Source: Seriola aureovittata
Taxonomy: Eukaryota; Chordata; Actinopteri; Carangiformes; Carangidae
Direction: 5' to 3'
Assembly (NCBI RefSeq): GCF_021018895.1
Contig: NC_079383.1
Span: 22,389,353-22,453,352 of the forward strand
Length of the DNA stretch: 64,000 nucleotides
The notes below the pieces were generated by a model. That model was not told where the DNA came from, did no database searches, and was given only the letters and a program-made list of their open reading frames with translations. A program made the translations under genes and the position numbers. Shown here piece by piece: positions 62,600 to 64,000 of the stretch (its first letter is position 1; the number at the start of each line of letters is the position of its first letter).

Positions 62600-63180
62600 C
62601 CTGCTCTGTAGCCTTGCATCATAGGAAGTTGACTTGATTTTCAGTCACAGCAACTAAACAGGGAAGTTGAGTAGTTTATTACACATCAGCTCAAATTTAT
62701 TGACTGAACCATTTTCACTTCACATCACAAAAGATGTCATCACTGCTTCTTGGCTCATTTGGCGAGAAACATTTTCAAGGATTTCACTTTCTGGCTTGTT
62801 AACATAGACAGTTATATTATGTTTTTACTTTTCATGAACTGCACTGAAAAATACATGATATGATGTTTTATCTGCTGGAGTTTGGTTTAGCAGAAAGACA
62901 CTAATGAAATAAGAGGTTTGTTAACTTTAGCAGCTCGTCTGTGGAATTATTCAGCAGTGACATTAAATCTGATATTTCATGGTGCAGCTTGCACATGTTG
63001 ATAATATAATTACAAGACAGGTGTGGTTGTACAGGAGAAGTTCCTGGTGTGAACGTTCACATTTGATGTAGAAATTCAGCTGAAGATCTTGTTTTGTAAA
63101 AGCTTCTGCATTATTGTGTTTGTAAATCCAGGTGAAGAGTTTCATGGCGGTCCGGTCTCAGATGCTACTTCAGAATAGAG
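62600..63180 (+). pseudogene. Siglec promoter copy with broken first exon
   Basis: From 62,600 the sequence follows the promoter of the intact Siglec-like gene (26,300-26,813) up to the start codon at 63,144. After ATGGCGG the similarity ends and no signal peptide follows (MAVRSQMLLQN). The Ig exons are absent within the window, so this is a 5' fragment whose body was lost or replaced. Confidence 0.65.
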
Positions 63181-63342
63181 AACGGAGTCCCGCTTGTGAC
63201 AGGTGTGTGTTAGTAAAAATAGAGAAATAGTTGCCGCTGTTCATCATACTATGTCTCTATGTCCTGTTTATTATTTTTTACTAAATATGCCCAGTTAGGA
63301 TGTTGGAGGTGGGAATGAGTGTATTTCTTGTGGAGTTTGAAA

Positions 63343-63862
63343 GGCTACATCTACACTACTACGTTTAAGTTTTAAAACTCATCACTTCCGCCTGGTATCC
63401 ACACTACTCAGGAGTTTTCGAGCATGTAAAACAGACTTTTGGAAACACTGCTGGACCCGTTTTAGTTTGAAAACTCCAGGGTTGAGTCGGAGTCTGATTT
63501 GACAGAAATGGAGACCTTTGGAAATGATGATGTAAACACCCGCTGTCGCTCCGATTGGGTCTTATCAGCCATGACTACCAGTGGTGAATACTACATGGAT
63601 AATGAATTACAAGCATTACTGACCTTGTTGTCTTTGCTACTGCAACTGTTCTGCATTTTAATGCTACAAATGCCATTACTGTTTCTTGTTCATAGTATTT
63701 TGTGCAACTAAGCAGCTGCAGAGTAGACAGTCTTCTCCCTGTTTATACCGGCACATGCACGCCCAGTGTAGGTGAATGGTTATGTATGTAGCTGTTTTCA
63801 GGTGTTACTATGGATGGAGATGTTTTCGTTTTAAAATGAAAACATATTAGTGTGCACATAGC
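63343..63862. mobile_element. Non-autonomous DNA transposon (MITE)
   Basis: The left end GGCTACATCTACACTACTAC and the inverse of the right end GGCTATGTGCACACTAATAT agree at most positions, as do the adjacent AAAC-rich parts. The 520-bp body has no transposase; its 70-codon frame has no recognisable domain. It resembles hAT-like MITEs common in fish. Confidence 0.55.
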
Positions 63863-64000
63863 CTGAGCTAATGGTGGGTTTCCTCTTTGAGATAATGAAC
63901 ATCTTCCACCCATTACTTCTGTGATTTTGCAGTTCAATGCACAAAAATCAACTCCACATTTGATCTTCTCATAAGCTTTAATCATTTGCCCCACCCCCAC

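Noticed and set aside
63499..63711. 70-codon frame ending in a hydrophobic stretch
   Set aside because: It lies inside the 63.3-63.9 kb MITE and has no support as a membrane protein gene.

Overview
The window looks like nuclear DNA of a ray-finned fish, probably a percomorph. It has long CA/GT microsatellites, AT-rich introns with GT-AG exons, and FISNA-NACHT-LRR genes of the fish-expanded NLR-C (NLRC3-like) type with standard 174-nt LRR exons. No prokaryotic feature, CRISPR array or rRNA gene was seen. All gene models were built by hand from splice sites and reading-frame phase; none has transcript support. The exact species cannot be told.

Layout. Positions 1-14,500 hold no gene I can recognise: many microsatellites and homopolymers, old dispersed repeats, and a CpG-rich GA-repeat stretch near 10.9-11.7 kb that looks like a promoter. 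14.98-21.95 kb (minus): NLR 1, with a damaged RING, FISNA-NACHT, three LRR exons and a decayed B30.2 relic downstream. 22.8-24.5 kb: orphan first exons of another NLR copy and a 3' UTR relic of a Siglec copy. 26.3-31.2 kb (plus): an intact CD22/Siglec-like receptor gene with an ITIM tail. 31.3-40.35 kb (minus): gene A, whose 14 phase-compatible coding exons give UPA-PYD-PYD-FIIND(ZU5-UPA)-CARD. 42.5-44.7 kb (minus): a second copy of gene A's promoter and first three coding exons, ending in a stop. 45.9-48.9 kb (plus): a CpG-rich promoter-like segment, a TTAA-flanked MITE and a degenerate 190-240 bp tandem repeat carrying repeated splice-donor-like junctions. 49.27-61.26 kb (minus): NLR 2, a 15-exon coding model of 1,465 residues with the order RING-FISNA-NACHT-LRR5-FIIND-CARD. 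62.2-63.2 kb: another Siglec 3' UTR relic plus a Siglec promoter and broken first exon. 63.34-63.86 kb: a non-autonomous DNA transposon.

Function. FISNA/NACHT/LRR is a sensor module, PYD and CARD are death-fold adaptors, and FIIND (ZU5-UPA) is the self-cleaving module of NLRP1 and CARD8. The locus therefore reads as an inflammasome-type cluster next to an inhibitory Siglec-like receptor. The same units recur in the same order (NLR 5' end, Siglec 3' relic, Siglec promoter), so block duplication with partial deletion has shaped it. The two most interesting points are the phase-perfect joining of an NLR-C sensor to an NLRP1-type FIIND-CARD tail in NLR 2, and the UPA-PYD-PYD-FIIND-CARD arrangement without NACHT in gene A.
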